Shown here piece after piece: positions 33,354 to 43,237 of a DNA stretch of 64,000 nt. The stretch's first letter is position 1, and each line of letters starts with the position of its first letter. The stretch covers positions 4,526,001 through 4,590,000 of the forward strand of contig CP085831.1 of the NCBI GenBank assembly GCA_020809705.1. Reading direction: 5' to 3'. The stretch comes from Calonectria ilicicola. Lineage: Eukaryota; Ascomycota; Sordariomycetes; Hypocreales; Nectriaceae. The position numbers were made by a program, and so were the translations under genes. Below the pieces are notes generated by a model. That model saw only the letters and a program-made list of their open reading frames with translations. It was not told where the DNA came from and did no database searches.

Positions 33354-34976
33354 ATGCCATGTTTGTGGCTGGCCAACCAATCATCAAACAAGCAGCTTGG
33401 CACTTCATTCATGTACTTCTCGGCCACGTGCGAATTGATGAAAAAGTCCAGCAAACGAAAGCAGAAATCTGACCCGGTGCATATTGAATCAACTAAAAAC
33501 ATCGAGCCTAAAGCTCATACATTCCGAGAGGAGGTCTCACATCCAGAGAATGAGATGAGCGAGGAACAACAGACTATACTTGATCTGGTGCTGAATCAAA
33601 GAAAAAGTGTATTTTTCACAGGTCCAGCAGGTACGGGTAAATCGGTACTTTTGGGTAAGATAGTGAAAGGGCTGCAAGAAACATATTTTGATCGTGACTC
33701 TGTTGCCGTCACCGCATCCACCGGTCTTGCAGCTTATAATATTAGTGGCAAAACTCTCCACCGGTTTGCTGGAATCGGCCTTGGAAAGGCACCAACTGAA
33801 AAGCTGATCGGCGATATTTTGGAAGACGAGCCGAGATATGAACGTTGGATGAAGGTCAAAGTTCTTATCATTGATGAAATATCCATGATTGATTCCACCT
33901 TATTTAACAAACTCGATAAGATTGCACGCGAAGTTCGCGGAGTCAATCTGCCATTCGGAGGAATACAACTCGTCATCACTGGCGACTTTTTTCAACTTCC
34001 ACCGGTATTACAGGGAAAAGATGATGGCTCGCAAAGGTTCTGTTTCGAGGCCAAAGCTTGGAAGTCCGCGATAAAGAATATGATAAACTTGACCACAATT
34101 TACAGGCAAAAGGACCCCGTATTTAGCGCTATGCTTAACCAGATTCGAAAAGGCGTTGTCTCTCGGGACACTATAAACACATTCAAAAAGTTGGATAGGC
34201 CTCTAGAAGCAAGCACCTTGGGAATCACCGGAAGTACGGAGCTCTTCCCCCTTCGCCGTGAAGCCGACCAGGCAAATGAAGAGCGACTGCATCGGCTCCC
34301 AGGCGGGGTCAAAAGATACAAAGCCTATGATGAGGATGGAATAATCAAGGATCCCGATGCCAGAAAGAGGCTATTGAATGACTGTATTGCACCTGAAGTC
34401 CTCAAATTTAAAAAAGGCGCCCAAGTCATGCTCATCAAAAATATTGGCGAGACCTTGGTAAATGGATCCCAAGGTACGATTGTTGGGTTTGCCAATAGCC
34501 ATACATTCTTACGCCATCGGTGGGATGATGAAGATGATAAAGTGTATCCCAAGAGTGTAACATCCTGCAGCCTAGGTGACGACTCAGAAACGACCATGCC
34601 TTTGTACCCTGTAGTTCGTTTTTATCTGAAGAACGGCGGTACTCGTATTGAGTTGTGCAAACCTGCGGAGTGGGCTGTTGAACGTTGGGTGCCAGATCCG
34701 GATATTGATGGTTGCTGGATTGCTGAGAAACTGGCAAGCCGTGTGCAAGTCCCACTGATTCTTGCATGGGCGCTCAGTATCCACAAAGCACAGGGTCAAA
34801 CACTAGAGCGCGTGAAGGTAGATCTCAATCGCGTGTTTGAGATGGGCCAAGCATATGTTGCACTTTCGCGTGCTACGACCATGAATGGGTTACAAGTCAT
34901 GAATTTTGACCCGTCCAAGGTCACCGTGCATCCCAAGGTGAAAAGATTCTACACAAAGTTAGAGAAAATCACATAA
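33354..34976 (+). CDS. PIF1-family ATP-dependent DNA helicase
   Basis: Intronless, 540 residues. 5'-3' superfamily 1B helicase related to PIF1/RRM3, which act on telomeres, mitochondrial DNA, G-quadruplexes and replication barriers. Motifs in order: Walker A GPAGTGKS (about residue 94), motif Ia TASTGLAA, Walker B VLIIDEISMID, GDFFQLPPV (motif III), the YRQKD motif, GAQVMLIKN, SIHKAQGQTLE and the final YVALSRA. The N-terminus before the helicase core is short (about 60 residues) and basic, without a clear mitochondrial targeting pattern. It is shorter than typical housekeeping PIF1 proteins of filamentous fungi (usually longer N-terminus), so this may be an accessory copy. No helitron Rep domain or terminal repeats are seen nearby. 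Confidence 0.92.
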   Translation: MPCLWLANQSSNKQLGTSFMYFSATCELMKKSSKRKQKSDPVHIESTKNIEPKAHTFREEVSHPENEMSEEQQTILDLVLNQRKSVFFTGPAGTGKSVLLGKIVKGLQETYFDRDSVAVTASTGLAAYNISGKTLHRFAGIGLGKAPTEKLIGDILEDEPRYERWMKVKVLIIDEISMIDSTLFNKLDKIAREVRGVNLPFGGIQLVITGDFFQLPPVLQGKDDGSQRFCFEAKAWKSAIKNMINLTTIYRQKDPVFSAMLNQIRKGVVSRDTINTFKKLDRPLEASTLGITGSTELFPLRREADQANEERLHRLPGGVKRYKAYDEDGIIKDPDARKRLLNDCIAPEVLKFKKGAQVMLIKNIGETLVNGSQGTIVGFANSHTFLRHRWDDEDDKVYPKSVTSCSLGDDSETTMPLYPVVRFYLKNGGTRIELCKPAEWAVERWVPDPDIDGCWIAEKLASRVQVPLILAWALSIHKAQGQTLERVKVDLNRVFEMGQAYVALSRATTMNGLQVMNFDPSKVTVHPKVKRFYTKLEKIT

Positions 34977-35220
34977 ATGCCCAAGTTAGATGGTTACATA
35001 GAAATATCCGGTATTTATTTTATTGATCTTGTAAAACTATTTTTAACTTGGATTTATTTTACCTACTTTATTCGTTAAGGACCCTTAGCAGTCCCTAAAT
35101 CTTCATAAATCTCATAAAGTCGGATATATCTTTGTACTTGCATTAGAACTAACTACTGCCAATGATGTCCTACCCGAGAGATCTTCCCTTAGATAAATGA
35201 GATAGGCTAAAAAACTAGGG

Positions 35221-35235
35221 TCGGGATAGACCCGA
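35221..35235. promoter_or_regulatory. operator site TCGG-N7-CCGA, amidohydrolase
   Basis: TCGGGATAGACCCGA, an inverted repeat of CGG triplets with a 7-bp spacer, 211 bp before the amidohydrolase start codon. One of 12 such sites in the 35-57 kb region. Confidence 0.7.
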
Positions 35236-35446
35236 TGACTGCGGCAGAGACGGATACAAGCCGACCCCTGTGAGGTTCGGAACAGAAACCCACTGGGGAG
35301 CATGGGCTTGAACACAAGAGCAGCCCTTGCTAAAATATATCGAGTGCGGTTAAATTAAATTGCATTCTGTGATCTCTGTTATAAGCGAAGGACTTGCGGT
35401 TGAATATAAAACGTGCATCAGATGGTCGCGACGGTCAATTGGGAGC

Positions 35447-36606
35447 ATGTTCAGTATTCGCTCTTTATTTATGATTGCACTTGCGATTGTCCCTTTTTTG
35501 ATTTTTACCATGAACCCGACTGGTTGGATGCTTCATGCCTTTGCGCTATTTGCGCCAAGAGCGTTCGGCAGCCGGATTGATACCCACTTTCATGCACTGC
35601 CACCGGCATATATTGATGCCTTGGGAGCTGCAGGAGGAGATCCTTCTGGATATCCTACTCCCTCATGGACGCTTGCAGATGCTGTTAAAGCTATGGATTC
35701 TATAGGCACTTCAATTGGTGGGTCGTAAACACTTTATACCCGAGCTGAAACTAACTTGCAGCAGGCATTCTCTCAGTATCGTCTCCTGGGGCTCCAATTG
35801 CAGGGACTGGAGAGGCTGGCAGAACGCTGGCTCGTACCCTGAACAAAAACTTGGGTTCCTATTCTACAAACTCAAGCTACTCGGGACGAATTGGCTTTTT
35901 CGGAGTGCTTCCCGATTTCCAAGATGTGAATGGCACCCTCCAGGAGATTGACTTCTTGTACAAAGAACAGAAACTTTGCATCGGGGTCACAATCTTTACC
36001 AGCTACGGGGGGAAGTTGCTTGGGAATCCTGAATTTGTGCCAATTTGGGCAAAGCTCCAGTCCTACAAAGCGCTGGTGTTTTTGCACCCCTCTGTCCTCG
36101 ATGTTGAGCCTCATCTTATCGGCCCCGCAATCCCACAGCCAGTCATCGATTACCCTCTTGCCACAACTCGTGCTGCAACTGATCTTGTCATGACTGGAAC
36201 GATGAAAGCCTGTCCCGATATTGACATTATCCTCTCTCACGCCGGTGGCACGATCCCTTTTTTGGGTAGTCGCGCTATCAATTCTTTGGGTATAGCGTCC
36301 ATCGCAGCTTTAGCAAAAGTCAATCTCCTACAAGCTAAGAGGGACTTCGCTCGCTTCTACTATGACATTGCTCTGAGCACAAGTACTGCTCAGCTTGATG
36401 GACTCTTAGACTTTGCTCAGTCTGACCATATACTATTTGGGTCCGACTTCCCCTATGTACCCCAATACGGTATCGACGCTATAGTTTTAGCATATTCGAC
36501 ATTTGTCACCACAAACTCAAGAGGTTCTCTTATCAAACCCGAGACATTGAGACAGAATTCTTTGAAGTTGTTGAACAAACACACCCAAGGCCATAGCTAC
36601 GAGTAG
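35447..36606 (+). CDS. ACMSD-type amidohydrolase / decarboxylase with N-terminal hydrophobic segment
   Basis: Exons 35447-35717 and 35762-36606 give 371 residues. The fold is amidohydrolase-2, the family of ACMSD, gamma-resorcylate decarboxylase and the 6-methylsalicylate decarboxylases of patulin-type pathways. Metal-site motifs: DTHFHALP, FLHPS, LSHAGGTIP and the terminal LFGSDFPY. The GILSVSSPGAPIAGTG segment (completed by the splice) matches the S.SSPG block of the salicylate-type decarboxylases. An N-terminal hydrophobic stretch (residues about 5-25) suggests a signal anchor or secretion, unusual for this family. The 44-nt intron is short but its removal restores the family block in frame. 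First gene of the operator-linked cluster. Confidence 0.85.
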
Positions 36607-37191
36607 TATGCATCGCATAGTTAGGATTTCGACTGGGTATCTAAAATTTACTTATACTGTGTGTGTTCCTTTGCAAATTTGACATTATTTTTGAACATAG
36701 AACCTAGGACGAGGCCGTCACTAATGGAGCTTGGGATCTTAATTCAAATCTTGATGAAAATATTACTATTACTCGTACATTAGAATTAGTCTCTGCGGTT
36801 TGTGATGTGTTTCTTTGGTGATGCCTGATTCTGCGCAGTGCCCAACCCCGCGTGTATATTATCAATACCCTTCGAAAGACGCCATAAATCCACCGACCCA
36901 AGGAATAACATAATGATTTTTTATTTTAAGGATGGCTCGGCACTCTGTACCCTTCGTGCTGCGCATGCATCTTCGAACAGCATACTAAGAAGGGAGTAGA
37001 AACGTTCAATTGGATAATTTATTAACTTCGGCATCATGTATGTACTGAGCCTTTTGCTCCATCGCATTCTGGTCTGAATTTATACGACTTACACAGCATC
37101 TATGTCGGCGCGTTTTACTCTAATTTCGTGACACTCAACTAGGATATCCTTGTTCTCGGCATGGTCCGAAACATCGGAGCTCATGAGTTGC
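36607..37191. other. intergenic, no gene supported
   Basis: Nothing recognisable up to the operator at 37192. A near-operator TCGG-N6-CCGA (spacer one base short) lies at 37156-37169. Confidence 0.5.
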
Positions 37192-37206
37192 CCGGTTTGA
37201 ATCCGA
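37192..37206. promoter_or_regulatory. operator site CCGG-N7-CCGA, small-protein gene
   Basis: CCGGTTTGAATCCGA, same CGG-N7-CCG spacing as the other sites, 227 bp before the start codon at 37434. Confidence 0.6.
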
Positions 37207-37433
37207 TCCGAAGTCCCTCTAGACCATCGATCAAGGGGTAGAAACTCTAGGACATACCCTCAAAAACAATTATAAATATGCTACTTCAGACCTCGATACT
37301 AAGTTCAAGGTTAACAACTTGCTTGATACATCGATATTCTGAGCATAGATCGGTCTATATATTGCCATTGATTTGCTTCCCCTGTGTCGAGAAAGAAATC
37401 ACGCTCCGCAAAAAGAAAACGATTACGAAAATA

Positions 37434-38068
37434 ATGGCTGCTCCATTGGAAAAGACCACTCGAAATCTTAGCGGAAAATGGAAAGTGGTGAGTGATATAC
37501 GACTCTTGCTGTCCTGTCCACTACTCTAACCCGTCTATCACATTAGAACAAAGAACTTTCCGATAGCATTCAGCCCTTGCTATCACTTCAGGGAATAGGG
37601 TATCTTATGCGCAAGGCCATTAGCGTCGCCACAGTTCAGATTGAACTGTCGCAGTTCGCGGCACCACCATCGCCACCTAGCAAAGAAACCAATGAAGTTG
37701 TTCATATAGATGTTACTCAGACAGCTTCTGGTTTGAGCGGCAGCTTTGAGAAACGTTGTCTAGACAACGTAGTCCGTGATCATTCGGATTGGCTTTTCGG
37801 CAATCTGAAAATTCAAACCAGATGGGTGAGTCTGGATGAGATTGAGGACAAATTTCTTGCCTCTGATTGGTTGATTGAAGGAGATGGAAGAACACTTATA
37901 ATGAGTTCTGCGCAAAATGAGGCAAATGGTTGGCAAGCTACGCAGGTGTGGGGGTTTCAAACAGTAGATGGAGAGAGGAGATATTGCCATCGCGTACTGG
38001 TTACTAAAGGTGGTAAGAAGGAAACTGCTCGATTGGTGCATGAATATTTGGGGGATGATCGCATATAA
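37434..38068 (+). CDS. small lipocalin-like fungal protein
   Basis: Exons 37434-37487 and 37547-38068, 191 residues. It resembles a widespread but uncharacterised ascomycete family of about 190 residues with the layout K.LSG+...N+.LSDS...+L.LQG+G+L.RK.I, then a beta-rich body with H.D.TQTA+G..G, DH.FGN++...RW+.L+E, QVWGF+..+GERRY.R and a final TKG. The alternating beta pattern and size suggest a lipocalin/calycin-like barrel that could bind a hydrophobic ligand. That is inference. No signal peptide. The GTGAGT intron has a CTCTAAC branch site. Its operator ties it to the oxidative cluster, where a carrier for a lipophilic substrate or product would make sense. Confidence 0.72.
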
Positions 38069-38439
38069 TTGGAAAATTTGAATGTCTGTTTAGAGATTAG
38101 ATACAATTTCCACGAAGTTTAAATTTCGCTTGGTTTGGTCCATCATGGAATACGCATACACATCTTTCGCCAGGTTGCCTATATACGCTGGTGACTTAGG
38201 AATCGTAAGCTCTGCAACATTTGCTTTGGTCTCGATTCATCTTGGATTTATCGCATCGTTATCTCAGGCTTCACGGCATAGGCTTTCAGAGTCACCAAGG
38301 CCTCTGAAAAGAATGATTTATCAAAACCAATTCAAAATGATATTTTGCTTACACTCCAGATGATTGCCTGAAATTTTTGAATCATAACAGGCTGCTCTGC
38401 CCGATGCACTTGATAGGCCAGATGTTGGACTTGTAAGGA
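38069..38439. other. intergenic, no gene supported
   Basis: A short frame at 38130-38363 has no recognisable motif. Confidence 0.5.
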
Positions 38440-38454
38440 TCGGATCAGTTCCGA
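38440..38454. promoter_or_regulatory. operator site TCGG-N7-CCGA, P450 distal
   Basis: TCGGATCAGTTCCGA, 498 bp before the P450 start codon. Confidence 0.65.
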
Positions 38455-38717
38455 ATCTGCCCGGCATCAAAGAAACAGCCGCCGGATGAACCCCTATATT
38501 GCAGGCGGGCAGCTATGTCTGGAATTGAATGATATGGAGCACCCATGAGATCTATTCTTCAATTTTTGATGTTACATGGCCACCGGTACTGAATCAGGGA
38601 ATGCAATAGGTTAATTCTGCAGCTTGTGGTGGCTTTTGGTGAATTCGATCATGTAGTGGTAAATGAAGAGTCAATATTATTGAAGTAGTATCATCATTTG
38701 TTCTCCATCGTGGTTTG

Positions 38718-38732
38718 TCGGAAACATTCCGA
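38718..38732. promoter_or_regulatory. operator site TCGG-N7-CCGA, P450 proximal
   Basis: TCGGAAACATTCCGA, palindromic over six bases on each side, 220 bp before the P450 start. A TATA box (TTTATATAAT, 38793-38802) lies 60 bp downstream of it. Confidence 0.75.
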
Positions 38733-38952
38733 TGCCACTCAAATGTCCGATGCCAGAAACGCGCTTTAAGTTGACCAAAATCAATGCACCACTTTATATA
38801 ATCCTATATCTTCAATGTATTGAGAAGCCTGAAATTTCTTGGATCATTCGAAAAATAAAGCATCTTAAAGCCTCATTTCATTTTACTCGTGTGTGAGATT
38901 TTTCCTTCTTGGGTTTTATCCATTTCCTTTTTTCTGAAACATATCGAAGAAA

Positions 38953-40653
38953 ATGGCTTCTAGATTCAAAGAAACGGTGTTCATTTTCTTTCAACAAAAT
39001 CTGATCATGTCTCTCGTTATTTTGTTGATATGCTCTGGCGTTATAATCTTTGCAGTTGCAACACTTCACTTCAAGCCAGCAGGCAAACGAAAGCTAGCAG
39101 ATGGCCGAGCGCCCATCTTGCCGCCTGGTCCAAAAGGCTATCCCATATTTGGATCGTTGTTGAATTTGAATAACTTACGACACGACCCAGACCACAAAAT
39201 GGTAAGTCGCTACATTCCCAAATGCGATACCTCACTAACTGATACTGTCGTAGCTTCTGGAACTAGCCAAATATGGCGAGATGACCACCGTTCATCTTGG
39301 TTCTAAGACTTGGGTGTTTCTCAACAGCCATCGTGTTGTGTCAGAGATCATTGCGAAAAGAGGAAGCTTCACAAATACACGTTCCCCAATGCCAATATCC
39401 AGTGGCATCGTCAGCCGTGATGCTCGATCTTTGATTCTGCCCCAAGAAACGTGGATGGAGAGACGTCGAGTAATGCATTCTCTTCTCAGCGGTAGCGCTT
39501 TGAAGGAATACGGCGAGTGGCAAGAGCTTGAAAGTACTCAAATGATGGCTGAGTATCTTTTTAAACCGCACCTTTGGTATAAACACCATTACCGATATGC
39601 AAACTCGGTCATTCACAGAATCGCCCTGGGCGAGCGCATTATGAAGTCAACAGACGAGCTTTCTGACTTACAAAACTGTGTTACGTTTTTCGTTGGAAGC
39701 ATTGGAGCAAGTATGATTGACTGGTTCCCTGATCTCGCCAAGCTACCTAAATTCATGCAACCGTGGCGCCCATATTGGGAGGCACTCGGAGAATGGAACT
39801 ATAATGTCTATAACTCTTGGTGGGAGCCGATTAGGAAACAAGTTGAGGATGGTGTTGCACCTCCATCGTTTGCGCGGGATGTACTCCTGCATCCAGACAC
39901 CAAATATAAAGACGACGATCAAGATTGCATGTATGTTGCGATGCAATTGATCGAAGCTGGAAGTGACACTACCCGAGAGGCGCTGAACATCATGGTGATG
40001 GCAATGTTGGAATACCCGGAGCCATTTTCCAAAGCCAGGGCTCAAATAGATGAGGTTTGCGGTACAGGCAAAGACATGCGTCTTCCGATATTGTCAGACA
40101 TGGAAGATCTTCGATTTATCTGCGCAATAGCGAAAGAAATGTTGCGCTGGCGGCCAATATTTATTCTCACTCCGGACCATGTCGCGTCCAAAGACCTCGA
40201 ATTCGAAGATTATAGGTTTCCTGCCGGGACAGGGTTTGTCATTAATGAAGTCGCAGTGGGGTATGAATGCGAAAACCCGACCGTGTTTGACCCAGATAGG
40301 TGGATGGATGGTCATGAGATGGACATCAGTCACGGATTATGGCAATTTGGGGGCGGAAGACGTATATGTGTTGGGTACCGTCTCGCGCAGAGAAGTCTCT
40401 TCATTAACGTTGCACGACTTATTCAATGCGTTAACTTTGCTCCGGTCAGTATTTTAACTGGGTATGATGTCGAGTATTTACTAATATTTATGGATAGGAC
40501 GGTCCATACAACTCCAGGATTCTCCACCAAGAATCCACAGATGAGCCATTCCCGATAAAGGCCACATTTCGTAGTAAAGACTACGAAAATCTCGTCATCG
40601 AGGAAGCTACGAAGGCTGGAGTCCTCGATATTGCGAAAGCCGACCGGGATTGA
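38953..40653 (+). CDS. cytochrome P450 monooxygenase
   Basis: ER-anchored haem-thiolate monooxygenase. Exons 38953-39201, 39254-40444 and 40498-40653, 531 residues. N-terminal anchor helix at residues about 15-38 followed by the proline hinge PPGPKGYPIFG. I-helix oxygen-activation motif AGSDTT, K-helix ExxR in KEMLRWRP, PERF-equivalent FDPDRW, and the haem loop FGGGRRICVGYRLA with the cysteine ligand. The third exon provides the normal C-terminal beta-sheet and tail. Without splicing at 40445 the frame continues into an unrelated 37-residue end. The general type is that of the O-methylsterigmatocystin-oxidoreductase-like fungal P450s; the substrate is not predictable. Two operators lie upstream. 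In the cluster it would make the first hydroxylation. Confidence 0.93.
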
Positions 40654-41209
40654 GGAACAGAGACAGTCGCTTAGAGGGTAAAAGGCTCCGCTCTGGAGTC
40701 TGCTACGAATAGGAAGACACGTTTGTTTCCGTTAAAACCATAGTAGATAGGCTTCCACATGGCGCTGCAGCCGTAGGTAGATTTCGTTTCATGAGGTCGA
40801 TGGATCAAGTCAAGTTTTTTTTTCATTAATACATACAAATACTCCACCGTGCCAAAGTGCCTTAGTCGTAAGAATAACTACACAATCGAGTAAATGTGGT
40901 GTAAAAGATTGGGATGCCTGGACTAATTGAACTAAGATACTTAAAATTCATCCAGACGTACGCATCGTATGCATGACTGGACTAAAAAGAGGTTTTCGAA
41001 TAGAAAGTGAATGCATGATCTTGCAACTGCATGAGTCGACAACCCGCATGTGATAACTTTGGTCACGGTGCCGAATCCACAATATTGATAAGGAATGAAT
41101 TACCTAGCGCTCGTGATTCAAACTTACACAGAACACGGAAGATGTCTCCGTGACCCGAAAAAAAGAGGGAAAAAAAACTAAATTTCTTCGTTTGGGTATC
41201 GATGTCTTG
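40654..41209. other. intergenic, no gene supported
   Basis: Nothing recognisable before the operator at 41210. Confidence 0.5.
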
Positions 41210-41224
41210 TCGGAACAATCCCGA
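41210..41224. promoter_or_regulatory. operator site TCGG-N7-CCGA, SDR
   Basis: TCGGAACAATCCCGA, 135 bp before the SDR start codon. A clear TATA box (TATAAAA, 41263-41269) follows 38 bp downstream. Confidence 0.75.
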
Positions 41225-41359
41225 CATTGAAGGTCCAACTTGAATTTATTGTACTTTGACGATATAAAAGGCTTATTCCCCAGTGCACGACGGTACACTT
41301 GCAATATGTTGCTATTATCGCTTTATGCTACTATCTTAATTTCTCACAGAATCGCTGCT

Positions 41360-42439
41360 ATGAGTCTGCCACGCGAAGGATTTACAATCGACTTTGTCGG
41401 TAAAATTCTCCGAATGAGTATTCTCAATCCCTTTGTCACCATTCCAATCGCCTCTAGTGTTTACTGGATGTTTTCAGATGACTCAGTTCCCTCAGGTTGG
41501 AGTCAAATATTAGAGAGTGCCCGAGCTTATATGTACATTGTTACAACACTTGGCACACTACTATACGCTACCGACTTTCTCAACAAGCAGTCACAAAACA
41601 ATTGGACACCAAGCTCAGAATGGGACTGGTCAAAAGAGATTGTTGTCATTACTGGCGGGAGCAGCGGAATTGGTGCTGATCTCGCCCGCCAACTGCACGC
41701 TCAAAATCCAAGCACGAGAATCGTCATCATTGACTATGTGCCACTAACCTGGGCTCCATCGAATGGATCTGCTCTTGCATACTACCAATGCGACCTCAGT
41801 GATTCATCCGAAATTCGGCTAGTCTGCGATAAGGTTAGAAAGGACATTGGTCACCCTACAGTTTTGGTCAACAATGCTGGCATTTGCCGCGGCTTTACAG
41901 TGTGCGATGGTTCTTACAATGATGTTGAGCTTACTATACGTACTAATCTGATCGCACCGTTCCTCTTGGTCAAAGAATTTCTACCAAATATGGCCCGGCT
42001 GAACCATGGTCATATTATCAACATCAGTTCCATGAGTGCTCTTCTTCCGCCCAGTCAAGTAGCGGACTACGCTGCAACAAAGTCTGGATTGATATCTCTG
42101 CATGAGGTAAGTACAAAACGTCTTTCTAACTCCTAAGAACTTCTACTAGCTATGGAGGACTGATATAATACTTGATAGGCATTGCAGTTGGAGTTAAGAC
42201 ATGTGCACAAAGCACCTCGGGTCAGATTGTCACTAGCAATTCTTAGCTTTACACGCACGCCACTATTTAAAGGAGAAACTAAACAATCCCATTTCTTCTT
42301 CCCGCTTATGGAAGTAGAGACAGTCAGCCAGAGGCTTGTTAAAGCGCTTTACAGTGGATATGGGCAAACGATTTACCTGCCCGGAATCATGCGATACGCT
42401 TCCATTCTGGTAATTTACTATCTCGAATATGTGTTTTAG
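41360..42439 (+). CDS. membrane-associated short-chain dehydrogenase/reductase
   Basis: Exons 41360-42106 and 42179-42439, 335 residues. NAD(P)-dependent oxidoreductase of the DHRS/17-beta-HSD/retinol-dehydrogenase-like group. Start at MSLPREGFTIDFVGK, which matches the family's N-terminus and lies about 90 bp after the TATA box. An earlier in-frame ATG at 41306 would fall almost at the expected transcription start. Hydrophobic N-terminal helix at about 25-60. Cofactor motif TGGSSGIG, structural NNAG, catalytic Ser in ISSMS and YAATK for Tyr/Lys. The C-terminal part has TRTPLFKGE. The end is uncertain: the family normally continues about 15 residues and a further short intron near 42400 is possible. 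Likely converts the P450-made secondary alcohol to a ketone or the reverse. Confidence 0.87.
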
Positions 42440-42907
42440 TTAATTAGGTCTCAGGCTAACGAATCCGTAACAGAAAGGAGGGCCCGAGTGGATTTGGCGA
42501 GGAGCGAGAGAAGGAACCAACAAACTAGGTGTAGACTTCAAAGGGAGACAAAAGATTGATAAAAATACAGGAAGGCTATCTTAATTCCAGACTTGTAGAC
42601 AGTCTCTATGTACTCCGCTTCATGTATGATGCATCCCTACTAGAATCAATTCTTAGGTATCTAAATAATTTTATCAAAGTTTCATGTTTAATTCACACAA
42701 AAGCCCGACTACGTGAGCCAATGCCTACTCACTAAATCGGGACATGGACTGAGCCGCGAACGACGAAGAGTCAACCCACTATGCAAAACCATAGCGCTAA
42801 AAATTATTATATCTACCGGTTCATCCATATTTCCGGCCTCGGTTCTATTTTTCTTGATAGGCACATTGGCACACTTCACCCCGAGAAACGTGCGGAGATT
42901 ACTTGAG
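42440..42907. other. intergenic, no gene supported
   Basis: A frame at 42713-43165 overlaps two operators and has no motif, so it is probably not a gene. Confidence 0.5.
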
Positions 42908-42922
42908 TCGGGTCTCTTCCGA
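42908..42922. promoter_or_regulatory. operator site TCGG-N7-CCGA, monooxygenase distal
   Basis: TCGGGTCTCTTCCGA, 315 bp before the flavin monooxygenase start. Confidence 0.68.
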
Positions 42923-43020
42923 ATACGCGGCATGGTCCCGGAACCTCTGCTCTTGAACCTTCGGAATAGGTCTCCCGGCTGCACACATGTGAAAGAGGGA
43001 ATGAATACTTCGGTTAATGT

Positions 43021-43035
43021 TCGGCTTCGATCCGA
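43021..43035. promoter_or_regulatory. operator site TCGG-N7-CCGA, monooxygenase proximal
   Basis: TCGGCTTCGATCCGA, 202 bp before the flavin monooxygenase start. Confidence 0.72.
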
Positions 43036-43237
43036 TAGGAAGGCCCACCAACATCCGAGCAGCATGTATATGCAACGCCGCAATCCCGATAGCTGGCTTA
43101 CGTCGAGAACTCATATCATCACGACCAAAACCACAAGTACAAAGCGACCTACAAGCTCAAGCTGAAATACCCGACCGTCACATCTGATTCTCACCTCAAT
43201 ACCCAATTGAAGACCTTCTATTGCTCTTTTTGATAAA

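Noticed and set aside
42713..43165. 150-codon plus-strand frame before the flavin monooxygenase
   Set aside because: Covers both operators of the monooxygenase promoter and has no family resemblance.
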